Shown piece after piece: positions 1-6,460 of a DNA stretch of 9,492 nt (position 1 is its first letter; every line of letters starts with the position of its first letter). This DNA is from an uncultured Bacteroidota bacterium. GTDB lineage: Bacteria > Bacteroidota > Bacteroidia > Bacteroidales > SZUA-534. The translations under genes and the position numbers were made by a program. The stretch lies in NCBI GenBank assembly GCA_937885735.1, contig CALABN010000332.1, forward strand, positions 1 to 9,492, written 5' to 3'. The notes beneath the pieces were generated by a model. The model was not told where the DNA came from. It did not search any database and saw only the letters and a program-made list of their open reading frames with translations.

Positions 1-98
1 CTGTTGAAAAATTAACTAATGTAGGAACATTTTTAGTTAATACTATTGGAGAAATTATTAAAGGTTTAGGCGGCGTTAAGGGCTTATTACCTGCAATA
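1..98 (+). other. AT-rich, phage tape-measure-like segment joined in frame to the kinase
   Basis: The first 98 bases are AT-rich (about 28% GC over 1-120) and read in the kinase frame as a Gly/Ile/Leu-rich peptide including NTIGEIIKGLGGVKGLL. That composition recalls hydrophobic segments of phage tail tape-measure proteins, and nothing like it belongs at the N-terminus of a pyridoxamine kinase. The phage assignment rests only on composition and is tentative. The segment may be a prophage remnant, an in-frame fusion or an assembly chimera at a contig end. Confidence 0.35.
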
Positions 99-917
99 AT
101 TCTAACAATACAAGATATATCTTGCGTTGGACAATGCTCACTTACAGTTGCATTGCCAATTATTTCAGCGTGTGGCGTTGAAACCTGCGTATTGCCTTCT
201 GCCGTGCTTTCCACTCACACTGGCGGTTTCAAGGGGTTCACTTTCCGCGACCTAACCGATGATATGCCTCTCATCAACGAACACTGGTGCAAGGAAAACA
301 TCAAGTTCGATGCCATTTACACTGGTTACCTTGGTAGCACCAGGCAAATTGACATTGTGCTTGACATCATCAGCAAAACACTGAACACTAACGGATTGAC
401 TATAATCGACCCTGCAATGGCCGACAACGGAACATTGTATTTCGGCTTCGACGATGCATTTGTAAGCGCAATGAAAAAACTTTGCGCAAAGGCAGACTAT
501 GTGTTGCCAAACATCACTGAAGCCTGCTTCATCACTGGTAGCGAGTACCGAACTGAATACGACAAGGAATACGTTATGGACCTGCTTGACAAACTCACTG
601 CCAACGGTGCTAAAAACGTAATCCTCACAGGCGTAAGTTACAAGCCAGAAACCACAGGCGTAGTTGTATATGAAAATGGCGAATACAAATATTACGAGCA
701 TCGCAAGATAGCGCAAGGATGCCACGGAACAGGCGACGTCTATGCTTCAGCGTTTGTTGGCGCACTTATGAACGGAAAGTCAGCCTTTGAATCCGCCAAA
801 ATTTCAGCAGACTACACCGTCAAGAGCATCGAAAACACTCAAGGCGACAAGTCACACTGGTACGGATGCAAGTTTGAGACTGCCATTTCCGACTTGCTGA
901 AAATGTTGGGCAAATAA
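3..917 (+). CDS. Pyridoxamine/pyridoxal kinase (PfkB/ribokinase superfamily), 5' end fused or truncated
   Basis: This enzyme phosphorylates a B6 vitamer (pyridoxal, pyridoxamine or the related hydroxymethylpyrimidine) with ATP in the cytoplasm, feeding the PLP salvage pathway. Seen in order: an N-terminal ILTIQDISCVGQCSLTVALP strand-loop from about 99, VLSTHTGGF, TGYLGS, DPAMADNGTLY, PNITEA, and the catalytic anion-hole motif GTGD with its Asp at 735-737. From the codon at 99 to the stop there are 272 residues, close to the usual 275-290, so only the first few residues are missing. No ATG, GTG or TTG occurs in frame between base 3 and 152, and the frame stays open to the window edge. A TTG at 153 would delete the conserved N-terminal strand, so I do not accept it as the native start. 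Codons before about 165 are AT-rich compared with the rest. A pyridoxamine-kinase label fits best; strict substrate specificity cannot be read from sequence. Confidence 0.88.
   Translation, partial: VEKLTNVGTFLVNTIGEIIKGLGGVKGLLPAIILTIQDISCVGQCSLTVALPIISACGVETCVLPSAVLSTHTGGFKGFTFRDLTDDMPLINEHWCKENIKFDAIYTGYLGSTRQIDIVLDIISKTLNTNGLTIIDPAMADNGTLYFGFDDAFVSAMKKLCAKADYVLPNITEACFITGSEYRTEYDKEYVMDLLDKLTANGAKNVILTGVSYKPETTGVVVYENGEYKYYEHRKIAQGCHGTGDVYASAFVGALMNGKSAFESAKISADYTVKSIENTQGDKSHWYGCKFETAISDLLKMLGK
111..124. repeat. Perfect 14-bp palindrome near the kinase 5' junction
   Basis: CAAGATATATCTTG equals its own reverse complement and lies within the codons for Gln-Asp-Ile-Ser-Cys at the kinase N-terminus, just downstream of the apparent join. 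It may simply reflect the coding sequence. It could also have acted as a recombination or fold-back point. Confidence 0.5.
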
Positions 918-941
918 TCACTCTCCGACCAATCATCGACA

Positions 942-1913
942 ATGAAGCCATTAAAAGCCATATTGCTGATTCTTTGCATTTTGCCAACCATTGTAATTGC
1001 ACAGACAAGCAATTCAGAACAACGGTACAAGGATGCTATGCAAAACGCAAAGACCGCATTTGACGCAAAAATGTATTCCGACGCGCTTTATTTCTATCGC
1101 GAGGCACTCAAGATAAAGCCTGACGCAAAACTGCCACGCTACAAGATTGAGGACATCCGCACAATATACATCGATGAGAATTTAAAGGAAATCACTGAAA
1201 CACAAACCGTTGAACAGCCAGAAGCAAAACAACAGGCTAAAACCAAAGCGGATGAACAGATTGAGGCAGAAGTCATCAAGGCAACATCGGAAATGGAAAC
1301 CTTGAAACTTGTTGCCAATGTTATGGTTATCGACGAAGAACCAATTGAAACAGAAGAAAATATCGAGGTTGACGAACTCATTCAGTCAAGACAAGTTTTG
1401 GCATTGTCCGAAATGGAGCAAAAAAGCGATGCAAAGATAGAATCAAAAGACACGCCAAAGGCTGAAATAAAGAAAGTGGACAGGCAACCTTTCACACCAG
1501 AGCCAGCAAAACCTCAAGTTGAAGAAAAGACAGAACCTGAAAATCCTCAAGCGAAAGCAATGCCAGAGCCAAAAGTTGTGGCAGAAAAACCGAAAGCGAA
1601 ACCTGCACCACAACCCGTCAGCAAGCCAAAACAAATGACCGACGAGGAAAGGGAAGCGTGGATTGAAGCCGAACAGGAGAAACTTCGACAGCAATATCCC
1701 GAACAAAAGACAGTTTTGGAAATTGACCAGCCTGAAAAGCACATAACCCGCGTTATTATGAACATTGACAACAAGATATCAATCTACCTTAAAGTCAAGC
1801 ACAGTTGGGGTGCCACATTCTACTTCGAAGAAGTCATCGGACTTGACAACCTACAGAGCATCAACGAGATATACTTCAACAAAATGACAAATCTTGCAAC
1901 CTATGGACATTAA
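942..1913 (+). CDS. Secreted TPR/low-complexity protein of unknown function
   Basis: I do not recognise this 323-residue protein. Residues 1-20 form a signal peptide (Lys-rich start, then LKAILLILCILPTIVIA, predicted cleavage before Gln21), so it should be exported to the periplasm or cell envelope. Residues about 26-62 resemble one tetratricopeptide helix pair (AKTAFDAKMYSDALYFYREA). From about 85 to 255 the chain is Glu/Lys/Pro/Ala-rich and of low complexity, with a TolA-like look around 180-230, and is likely extended or disordered. The C-terminal 65 residues (VIMNIDNKISIYLKVKHSWG onward) look like a small folded beta-containing domain. It starts 24 nt after the kinase stop and overlaps the next gene by 11 nt, which suggests co-transcription with both. 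A role in envelope spanning or protein-protein contact is inference only. Confidence 0.8.
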   Translation: MKPLKAILLILCILPTIVIAQTSNSEQRYKDAMQNAKTAFDAKMYSDALYFYREALKIKPDAKLPRYKIEDIRTIYIDENLKEITETQTVEQPEAKQQAKTKADEQIEAEVIKATSEMETLKLVANVMVIDEEPIETEENIEVDELIQSRQVLALSEMEQKSDAKIESKDTPKAEIKKVDRQPFTPEPAKPQVEEKTEPENPQAKAMPEPKVVAEKPKAKPAPQPVSKPKQMTDEEREAWIEAEQEKLRQQYPEQKTVLEIDQPEKHITRVIMNIDNKISIYLKVKHSWGATFYFEEVIGLDNLQSINEIYFNKMTNLATYGH

Positions 1914-2289
1914 ATTCTACCAATATATTGATGCCGAACCAGAAGACGTCTTTATGTCACTCACCAATCCACGCTCAATAGAATTGTGGAGCAGTCTGCC
2001 TGCCGATATGAGCGCTGAAGAAGGTTACGAATTTTCAATTTTCGACGGTGACATAGTTGGTCGAAACATCAAGGTTATTGAAAACCAAATGCTTCAACAG
2101 GAATGGTATTTCGGTGACGATAACGCAGAACCGTCAATTGCCACAATCAAACTACACCCCGACAAAACTGGCACATCTGTTGAAGTCCGTCACACAAACA
2201 TACCCGCCGATGCCTTCGACAACATCAACGAGGGCTGGCACGAATACTACATTGGCGCCATCAAGCATTTCTGCGAAGACGAAGAGTAA
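1903..2289 (+). CDS. SRPBCC/AHSA1-family (START-like) small protein
   Basis: This 128-residue cytoplasmic protein has the hallmarks of the Hsp90-ATPase-activator-like SRPBCC fold: an opening strand (IKFYQYIDAEPEDVFMSLTN), a Trp in the first helix region (SIELWS), the FSIFDGDIVGRN hairpin, QQEWYFGD, the SVEVRHTNIP strand and the closing helix NEGWHEYYIGAIKHF. The fold makes a hydrophobic pocket; the ligand or partner is unknown. I chose ATG at 1903. A TTG at 1894 is also in frame but adds only three residues. The start lies 11 nt inside the end of the preceding secreted-protein gene, in another frame, so translation may be coupled. The stop is followed by about 260 noncoding bases. Confidence 0.85.
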   Translation: MDIKFYQYIDAEPEDVFMSLTNPRSIELWSSLPADMSAEEGYEFSIFDGDIVGRNIKVIENQMLQQEWYFGDDNAEPSIATIKLHPDKTGTSVEVRHTNIPADAFDNINEGWHEYYIGAIKHFCEDEE

Positions 2290-2552
2290 TTTCATTTAAG
2301 ATTTTGAATAAAAAATCAGGATTCTGTATTTGTTTGTGCATCTTCTTGTTCAAACAAGTCGAGACACCTCTTGAATTTTGCCTTAAAACAAACCCAAATC
2401 CCCGAATTTGGCATTTTTCAGTGATTTCATTCCCCGAATTTAGCATTTTTCGGGGATTTCATTCCCCGAATTTTACATTTTTCGGGGATTTCATTCCCCA
2501 AAATTTGCATTTTTCGGAGAATTGCCACACATTTGTAGCAAAATACACAAGT
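2290..2552. other. Noncoding leader upstream of the AAA ATPase
   Basis: This 263-base gap is open in the ATPase frame back to a TTG at 2304, but the implied 83-residue extension is Phe/Pro-rich, overlies the 32-bp repeats and resembles no known domain, so I treat it as noncoding. A small inverted repeat CTTGTT/AACAAG lies at 2345-2358 without a T-run. I saw no convincing TAnnTTTG promoter box. Confidence 0.6.
2400..2527. repeat. Four tandem 32-bp hairpin-forming repeats
   Basis: Units start at 2400, 2432, 2464 and 2496. The second and third are the most intact, with CCCCGAA and TTCGGGG arms (7-bp stem, 10-nt loop). Across the unit boundary a second pairing is possible: TTCGGGGA (2449-2456) with TCCCCGAA (2463-2470), 8 bp around a 6-nt loop, so alternative stem-loops compete. 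The outer units carry mutations that weaken the stems. The 32-bp period is not a multiple of three, so the array does not encode a repeated peptide. It ends 25 nt before the ATPase ATG and therefore lies in or next to that gene's leader. Confidence 0.85.
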
Positions 2553-3686
2553 ATGATACAAAGGACACTGTTTGATAATATTTGCAAAAGATTCTTCACT
2601 GGCAAAGCCATTGTAATTTTTGGCGCTCGACAGACAGGGAAAACCACGTTGATAAAAAATATCACAGACAAATACATCAACGAAGGCAAACTTGTGCTTT
2701 GGCTTAATGGTGACGAGGCAAACACTCGTTCACTTTTTGAAAACGCATCAGAGGCTAAATTCCGTTCAATAATCGGCAAGAACAACATTATTGTAATTGA
2801 CGAGGCTCAACGCATTGAGGATATAGGCATAAAGGCAAAAATCATCACCGACAATTTCCCTGACGTACAACTTGTGCTTACTGGCAGTTCATCTTTCGAC
2901 CTGGCAAACAAGATTAACGAGCCATTAACTGGACGGAAATGGGAATACAAACTATACCCACTGTCGTTTGGCGAACTTTGCGACCACTACGGTTTCCCAA
3001 CAACACTTCAAAGTCTGCCTTTACGTTTAATCTACGGCTGTTACCCTGACGTGGTTTGCCATCCTGGCGACGAATATCAAATCCTGTCGACATTGTCTGA
3101 CAGTTACTTGTACAAAGACGTACTGGAATGGGAACGCATCAAGCATCCTGAAAAATTGGTAAAACTGCTTCAAGCGCTCGCATATCAAGTCAGTGGCACG
3201 GTTTCGTACACAGAGATTGGCAACCTCATTCAAATGGACAAGGCAACAGTTGAGAAATACATATCATTGCTGGAGCAGGCGCACGTGATATTTAGGCTTG
3301 GCTCTTTCAACAGAAATATGCGCAACGAGTTGAAATTTGCAAAAAAAGTGTTCTTCTACGACAATGGAATCCGAAACGCCGTAATAAACAACTTTGCCAA
3401 CGTGGAAATGCGCGACGACAATGGGAAACTATGGGAGAATTATATGATAAGCGAATTGATAAAACGCAATGCATACAAACTACGCAAATGCAATTCCTAC
3501 TTTTGGCGGACAACTGACAAAAAGGAAATTGACTACATTGAAGAGGCCGACGGCAAACTCACCTGCTATGAATTCAAGTGGAACAAGAACAAAAAAGGGA
3601 AAAAAATCACAGATTTCCTTGCCACATATCCTGAAGCCACTTTGGTGACTATAACACCCGACAACTATTACGAATATTTAATGTAG
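2553..3686 (+). CDS. AAA ATPase with C-terminal DUF4143 (PD-(D/E)XK-like) domain
   Basis: This 377-residue protein belongs to the family of stand-alone AAA ATPases with a DUF4143 tail, common and multi-copy in Bacteroidales and of unclear cellular role. Seen: Walker A GARQTGKT at 24-31, Walker B IIVIDEAQ at 79-86, a sensor strand LVLTGSSS at 107-114, the family hallmark LYPLSFGEL at 134-142, YGCYPDVV at 161-168, a winged-helix segment at about 216-242, and LWENYMISELIKR at 293-305. The C-terminus has EIDYIEEADGKLTCYEFKW, with Asp327, Glu340 and Lys342 in the spacing of a PD-(D/E)XK nuclease-like fold. The ATG at 2553 gives the family's usual N-terminus (a short helix before the Walker A strand). 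The repeats just upstream may shape its expression. All motifs look intact, so it is probably functional. Confidence 0.94.
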   Translation: MIQRTLFDNICKRFFTGKAIVIFGARQTGKTTLIKNITDKYINEGKLVLWLNGDEANTRSLFENASEAKFRSIIGKNNIIVIDEAQRIEDIGIKAKIITDNFPDVQLVLTGSSSFDLANKINEPLTGRKWEYKLYPLSFGELCDHYGFPTTLQSLPLRLIYGCYPDVVCHPGDEYQILSTLSDSYLYKDVLEWERIKHPEKLVKLLQALAYQVSGTVSYTEIGNLIQMDKATVEKYISLLEQAHVIFRLGSFNRNMRNELKFAKKVFFYDNGIRNAVINNFANVEMRDDNGKLWENYMISELIKRNAYKLRKCNSYFWRTTDKKEIDYIEEADGKLTCYEFKWNKNKKGKKITDFLATYPEATLVTITPDNYYEYLM

Positions 3687-3703
3687 GGGAAAATCTATAA
3701 AGC

Positions 3704-3739
3704 AAAAAAATCCGCATCCTGTTGGGTGCGGATTTTTTT
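3704..3739. terminator. Bidirectional intrinsic terminator between the ATPase and folD
   Basis: A 10-bp stem ATCCGCATCC / GGGTGCGGAT (3710-3719 with 3724-3733, one T-G pair) closes a TGTT loop and is flanked by A7 on the left and T7 on the right. It therefore terminates the plus-strand ATPase gene and, read on the other strand, the minus-strand folD transcript. Confidence 0.93.
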
Positions 3740-3752
3740 AACATCAAATTAA

Positions 3753-4634
3753 TTACCCGTAAATCTTGTGCTGACCTGCCAACAATGTGTTCTTCAGCAG
3801 GCTGATGATTGTCATTGGGCCCACACCGCCAGGAACAGGCGTAATGTAACTGCACAATGGCGCAACCTCGTCAAATTTGACATCACCCTTCAACTTGAAA
3901 CCTGACTTTGTCTCGGTTGAAGGCAAACGGTGAATGCCCACATCGATGACAACGGCACCTGGCTTAATCATATCGGCAGTGACAAACTCTGGCTTGCCTA
4001 TGGCCACAATCAGAATGTCGGCTCTACGGCAAATCTCCTTCAGATTCTTTGAACGGCTGTGGCAGATTGTCACTGTTGCATTTCCTGGATTTGACTTACG
4101 CGACATAAGCAGGCTTATTGGCGTACCAACGATATTGCTACGGCCCAAAACCACGCACTCCTTTCCTTCTGTCTCGATATTGTATCGGGCCAGCAATTCC
4201 ATAATTCCCGCAGGTGTTGCAGGCAGGAACGAAGGAAGGCTCATAGCCATACGGCCTGTGTTTATTGGGTGGAAACCGTCAACGTCCTTGCGGTAATCAA
4301 TGGCTTCAATAACCTTATTCTCGCTAATGTGCTTTGGCAATGGCAGTTGAACAATCAATCCGTCAACGTTTGAGTCGGCGTTAATCTCGGCTATCTTGTC
4401 AAGAAGTTCCTTTTCGGTAATGTCTGCTGGGAAACGCACGTCAGTTGAATCGAATCCCACTGCGTGGCAAGTCTTGATTTTGCTGTTAACGTATGTAGTG
4501 CTGGCGCCATCGTCTCCCACCTGTATAACAGCCAAATTCGGACGTTTTTCGCCGTTAGCCACCATTTTCTCCACTTCTTGCAGAATCTCGGCCTGCATCT
4601 GCTGGTTTATTGCCTTGCCGTCAATGAGTTGCAT
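3753..4634 (-). CDS. folD: Bifunctional 5,10-methylenetetrahydrofolate dehydrogenase/cyclohydrolase FolD
   Basis: FolD interconverts 5,10-methylene-THF, 5,10-methenyl-THF and 10-formyl-THF using NADP(H), supplying one-carbon units for purine synthesis and initiator-Met formylation in the cytoplasm. The 293-residue length is normal. Seen: the catalytic YxxxK motif as YVNSK (Tyr48, Lys52), VQLPLP at 95-100, KDVDGFHP at 116-123, PATPAG at 138-143, the Rossmann nucleotide-binding [12 protein letters not shown] at 161-172, and the C-terminal signature [11 protein letters not shown] at 265-275. The ATG at 4634 gives the standard family start MQLIDGKAI. It lies 40 nt downstream of ffh on the same strand with no terminator or clear promoter between, so it is probably the second gene of an ffh-folD operon ending at the 3704-3739 terminator. 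Confidence 0.98.
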   Translation of the reverse strand: MQLIDGKAINQQMQAEILQEVEKMVANGEKRPNLAVIQVGDDGASTTYVNSKIKTCHAVGFDSTDVRFPADITEKELLDKIAEINADSNVDGLIVQLPLPKHISENKVIEAIDYRKDVDGFHPINTGRMAMSLPSFLPATPAGIMELLARYNIETEGKECVVLGRSNIVGTPISLLMSRKSNPGNATVTICHSRSKNLKEICRRADILIVAIGKPEFVTADMIKPGAVVIDVGIHRLPSTETKSGFKLKGDVKFDEVAPLCSYITPVPGGVGPMTIISLLKNTLLAGQHKIYG

Positions 4635-4674
4635 ATCGTAAATATTTTGTTGTCAGTAAATTTGATTATAGATT

Positions 4675-6027
4675 CTATGGTCTTCTCATTTTCATATTTT
4701 TCATCTGGCTCATCATCTGCGCCATCTTCTTTGCGCCTGAACCACCGCTCACCATCTTCATCATCTTGCGTGTGTCCTCAAACTGTTTCATCAGTCGGTT
4801 TACATCTTGTATTGACGTACCGCTACCAGTTGCAATGCGCTTGCGACGGCTACCGTTGATGATATCTGGTGTTTCGCGCTCGGCAGGTGTCATTGAGCCT
4901 ATGATTGCCTCAATGCTCTTGAATGCATTGTCGTCAATGTCCATATCCTTGACAGCCTTGCCAATGCCAGGAATCATTGAAGCCAAATCCTTAAGGTTGC
5001 CCATCTTCTTGACTTGGTCTATCTGCGACAGGAAGTCGTTGAAATTGAATGTGTTCTTTGCGATTTTCTTCTGAAGAGCACGGGCTTCTTCTGCATCAAA
5101 CTGCTCCTGGGCACGTTCCACCAACGAGACAATGTCGCCCATACCCAAAATACGGTCGGCCATACGGTCAGGGTGGAATACGTCAAGTGCGTCCATCTTT
5201 TCGCCCATTCCAACAAACTTGATAGGCTTGTTGACAACCGAACGGATTGACAATGCGGCACCACCACGTGTATCGCCATCGAGTTTGGTAAGGACAACGC
5301 CGTCAAAATCGAGTCGGTCGTTGAATTCCTTTGCAGTGTTGACTGCATCCTGGCCAGTCATTGAATCGACAACGAACAAAGTCTCGTGTGGGTCAACTGC
5401 TTTCTTAATGGCCTCTATCTCGTTCATCATCTGTTCATCGACAGCCAAACGGCCAGCAGTATCGACAATTACAAGGTCGAAACCTTTCTGCTTGGCGTAC
5501 TTGATACCGTTCTTTGCTATCTCAACAGGATTTTGATTACCGTCTTCTGTATAGACATCGACACCGATTTGCTGGCCCAAAACTTTCAACTGGTCAATAG
5601 CAGCAGGACGGTACACGTCACCTGCCACCAGCAAAGGCATCTTGCCTCGTTTGGTTTTCAAACGGTTTGCCAACTTGCCAGAAAAAGTAGTCTTACCAGA
5701 ACCTTGCAAACCTGCTATCAAGATAACTGTAGGATTGCCCTTTATGTTGATATCCTCTGCCGAAGAACCCATAAGTTCAACCAACTCGTCGTGGACAATT
5801 TTAATCATCAACTGTCCTGGCTTGATAGACGTGAGCACATTTTGTCCTAAAGCCTTTTGCTTGACAGTATCGGTGAAAGTCTTGGCTGTCTTGTAGTTGA
5901 CATCGGCATCGAGCAAGGCCTTGCGGACTTCCTTCAGTGTCTCGGCAACGTTAATCTCGGTAATTCTACCCTCGCCTTTCAGCAACTTGAAAGAGCGTTC
6001 GAGTTTATCTGATAGATTTTCAAACAT
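4675..6027 (-). CDS. ffh: Signal recognition particle GTPase Ffh (SRP54)
   Basis: Ffh binds signal sequences of nascent membrane and secreted proteins with SRP RNA and docks with FtsY at the inner membrane. At 450 residues it is full length. The N domain is a helical bundle at 1-90. The G domain has P-loop GLQGSGKTT at 106-114, the SRP-specific DVYRPAA at 137-143, DTAGR at 189-193, TKLD at 247-250 and GMGEKMD at 273-279. The M domain (about 300-450) has the SRP-RNA-binding helix-turn-helix with NGSRRKRIATGSGTS at 391-405 and a Met-rich tail (MAQMMSQMKNMKM) for signal-peptide binding. The ATG at 6027 gives the standard MFENLSDKLE start. It is probably the first gene of an operon with folD, driven from the candidate promoter at 6052-6059. 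Nothing is unusual. Confidence 0.98.
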   Translation of the reverse strand: MFENLSDKLERSFKLLKGEGRITEINVAETLKEVRKALLDADVNYKTAKTFTDTVKQKALGQNVLTSIKPGQLMIKIVHDELVELMGSSAEDINIKGNPTVILIAGLQGSGKTTFSGKLANRLKTKRGKMPLLVAGDVYRPAAIDQLKVLGQQIGVDVYTEDGNQNPVEIAKNGIKYAKQKGFDLVIVDTAGRLAVDEQMMNEIEAIKKAVDPHETLFVVDSMTGQDAVNTAKEFNDRLDFDGVVLTKLDGDTRGGAALSIRSVVNKPIKFVGMGEKMDALDVFHPDRMADRILGMGDIVSLVERAQEQFDAEEARALQKKIAKNTFNFNDFLSQIDQVKKMGNLKDLASMIPGIGKAVKDMDIDDNAFKSIEAIIGSMTPAERETPDIINGSRRKRIATGSGTSIQDVNRLMKQFEDTRKMMKMVSGGSGAKKMAQMMSQMKNMKMRRP

Positions 6028-6051
6028 TTTAAATCAGTTCTTTATTTGTGG

Positions 6052-6059
6052 CAAATGTA
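6052..6059 (-). promoter_or_regulatory. Candidate Bacteroidota -7 box for ffh-folD
   Basis: On the minus strand the octamer TACATTTG matches the TAnnTTTG consensus of the primary Bacteroidota sigma factor, 24 nt before the ffh start codon. I could not find a convincing -33 TTTG at the expected spacing, so the call rests on the -7 box and its position. Confidence 0.5.
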
Positions 6060-6088
6060 GCATAAAAGTTGAGCATTTTTCACTATCA

Positions 6089-6113
6089 GACACTACTTAA
6101 ATATTCTAGTGTC
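6089..6113. repeat. 7-bp inverted repeat upstream of ffh
   Basis: GACACTA (6089-6095) and TAGTGTC (6107-6113) form a perfect inverted repeat around an 11-nt AT-rich spacer, about 30 bp upstream of the candidate -7 box. It could be an operator for a dimeric regulator or a weak stem-loop; neither role is shown. Confidence 0.4.
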
Positions 6114-6348
6114 CTCTAACTCGTATAGAACACAGATGACACAAGATTTAACCGATTATCGCAGATTATAATTAATTAAATGTCAAAGACTTATATTGAA
6201 ATATATTTCGAGTATTTCTAAAAACGTAGAGAGCAATCATACTACACCTATAGGTTCAATATAAAATTCATTTACAAGCACTTATATATAGCTCATTATT
6301 TTAGCGGACACAATAATTAAAATTATATCACACTTATAACATTAATAC
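6114..6348. other. AT-rich intergenic stretch with a degenerate CAGATTA-like repeat
   Basis: No open reading frame of note lies here. At 6131-6170 there are loosely repeated words (CACAGATGA, CAAGATTTA, CCGATTATC, GCAGATTATA), which recall degenerate interspersed 'cacagatta' repeats seen in many bacterial genomes. Beyond that I see only AT-rich sequence between the ffh upstream region and the terminator of the LRR gene. Confidence 0.35.
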
Positions 6349-6390
6349 AAAAAAAAACGGGACAGTCAATATATTTGGCATATCCCGTTT
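6349..6390 (-). terminator. Intrinsic terminator downstream of the LRR gene
   Basis: Read on the minus strand, AAACGGGA/TCCCGTTT arms (6383-6390 and 6355-6362) form an 8-bp stem around a 20-nt loop and are followed by a long T-run (A-tract 6349-6357 on the plus strand). It lies 71 nt past the LRR gene stop and would end that transcript. The loop is long, so strength is uncertain. Confidence 0.75.
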
Positions 6391-6460
6391 ATTATTCATA
6401 ATAAGCTATTTCTAAAACAAAAAAATGTGTATAACCTCAGAAACAAGCATAAAAGGCATA

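Noticed and set aside
252..725. 157-codon minus-strand open frame inside the kinase
   Set aside because: It is an antisense shadow of a conserved PfkB-type coding sequence; its composition shows no domain or signal of its own.
153..917. Kinase starting at the TTG at 153
   Set aside because: That start would remove the conserved ILTIQDISCVGQCSLTVA strand and loop, which is present in frame upstream.
2400..2527. CRISPR array
   Set aside because: The 32-bp units are directly adjacent with no unique spacers, and there are no cas genes.
2304..2552. 83-residue N-terminal extension of the AAA ATPase from a TTG
   Set aside because: It translates the 32-bp repeats into a Phe/Pro-rich peptide unlike the family, and the ATG at 2553 gives the normal N-terminus.
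3704..3739. Riboswitch or leader for folD
   Set aside because: The hairpin lies downstream of folD, not upstream, and has A- and T-runs on both sides, so it is a shared terminator.
5386..5850. 154-codon plus-strand open frame inside ffh
   Set aside because: It is antisense to the G domain of a strongly conserved gene, with no recognisable domain.
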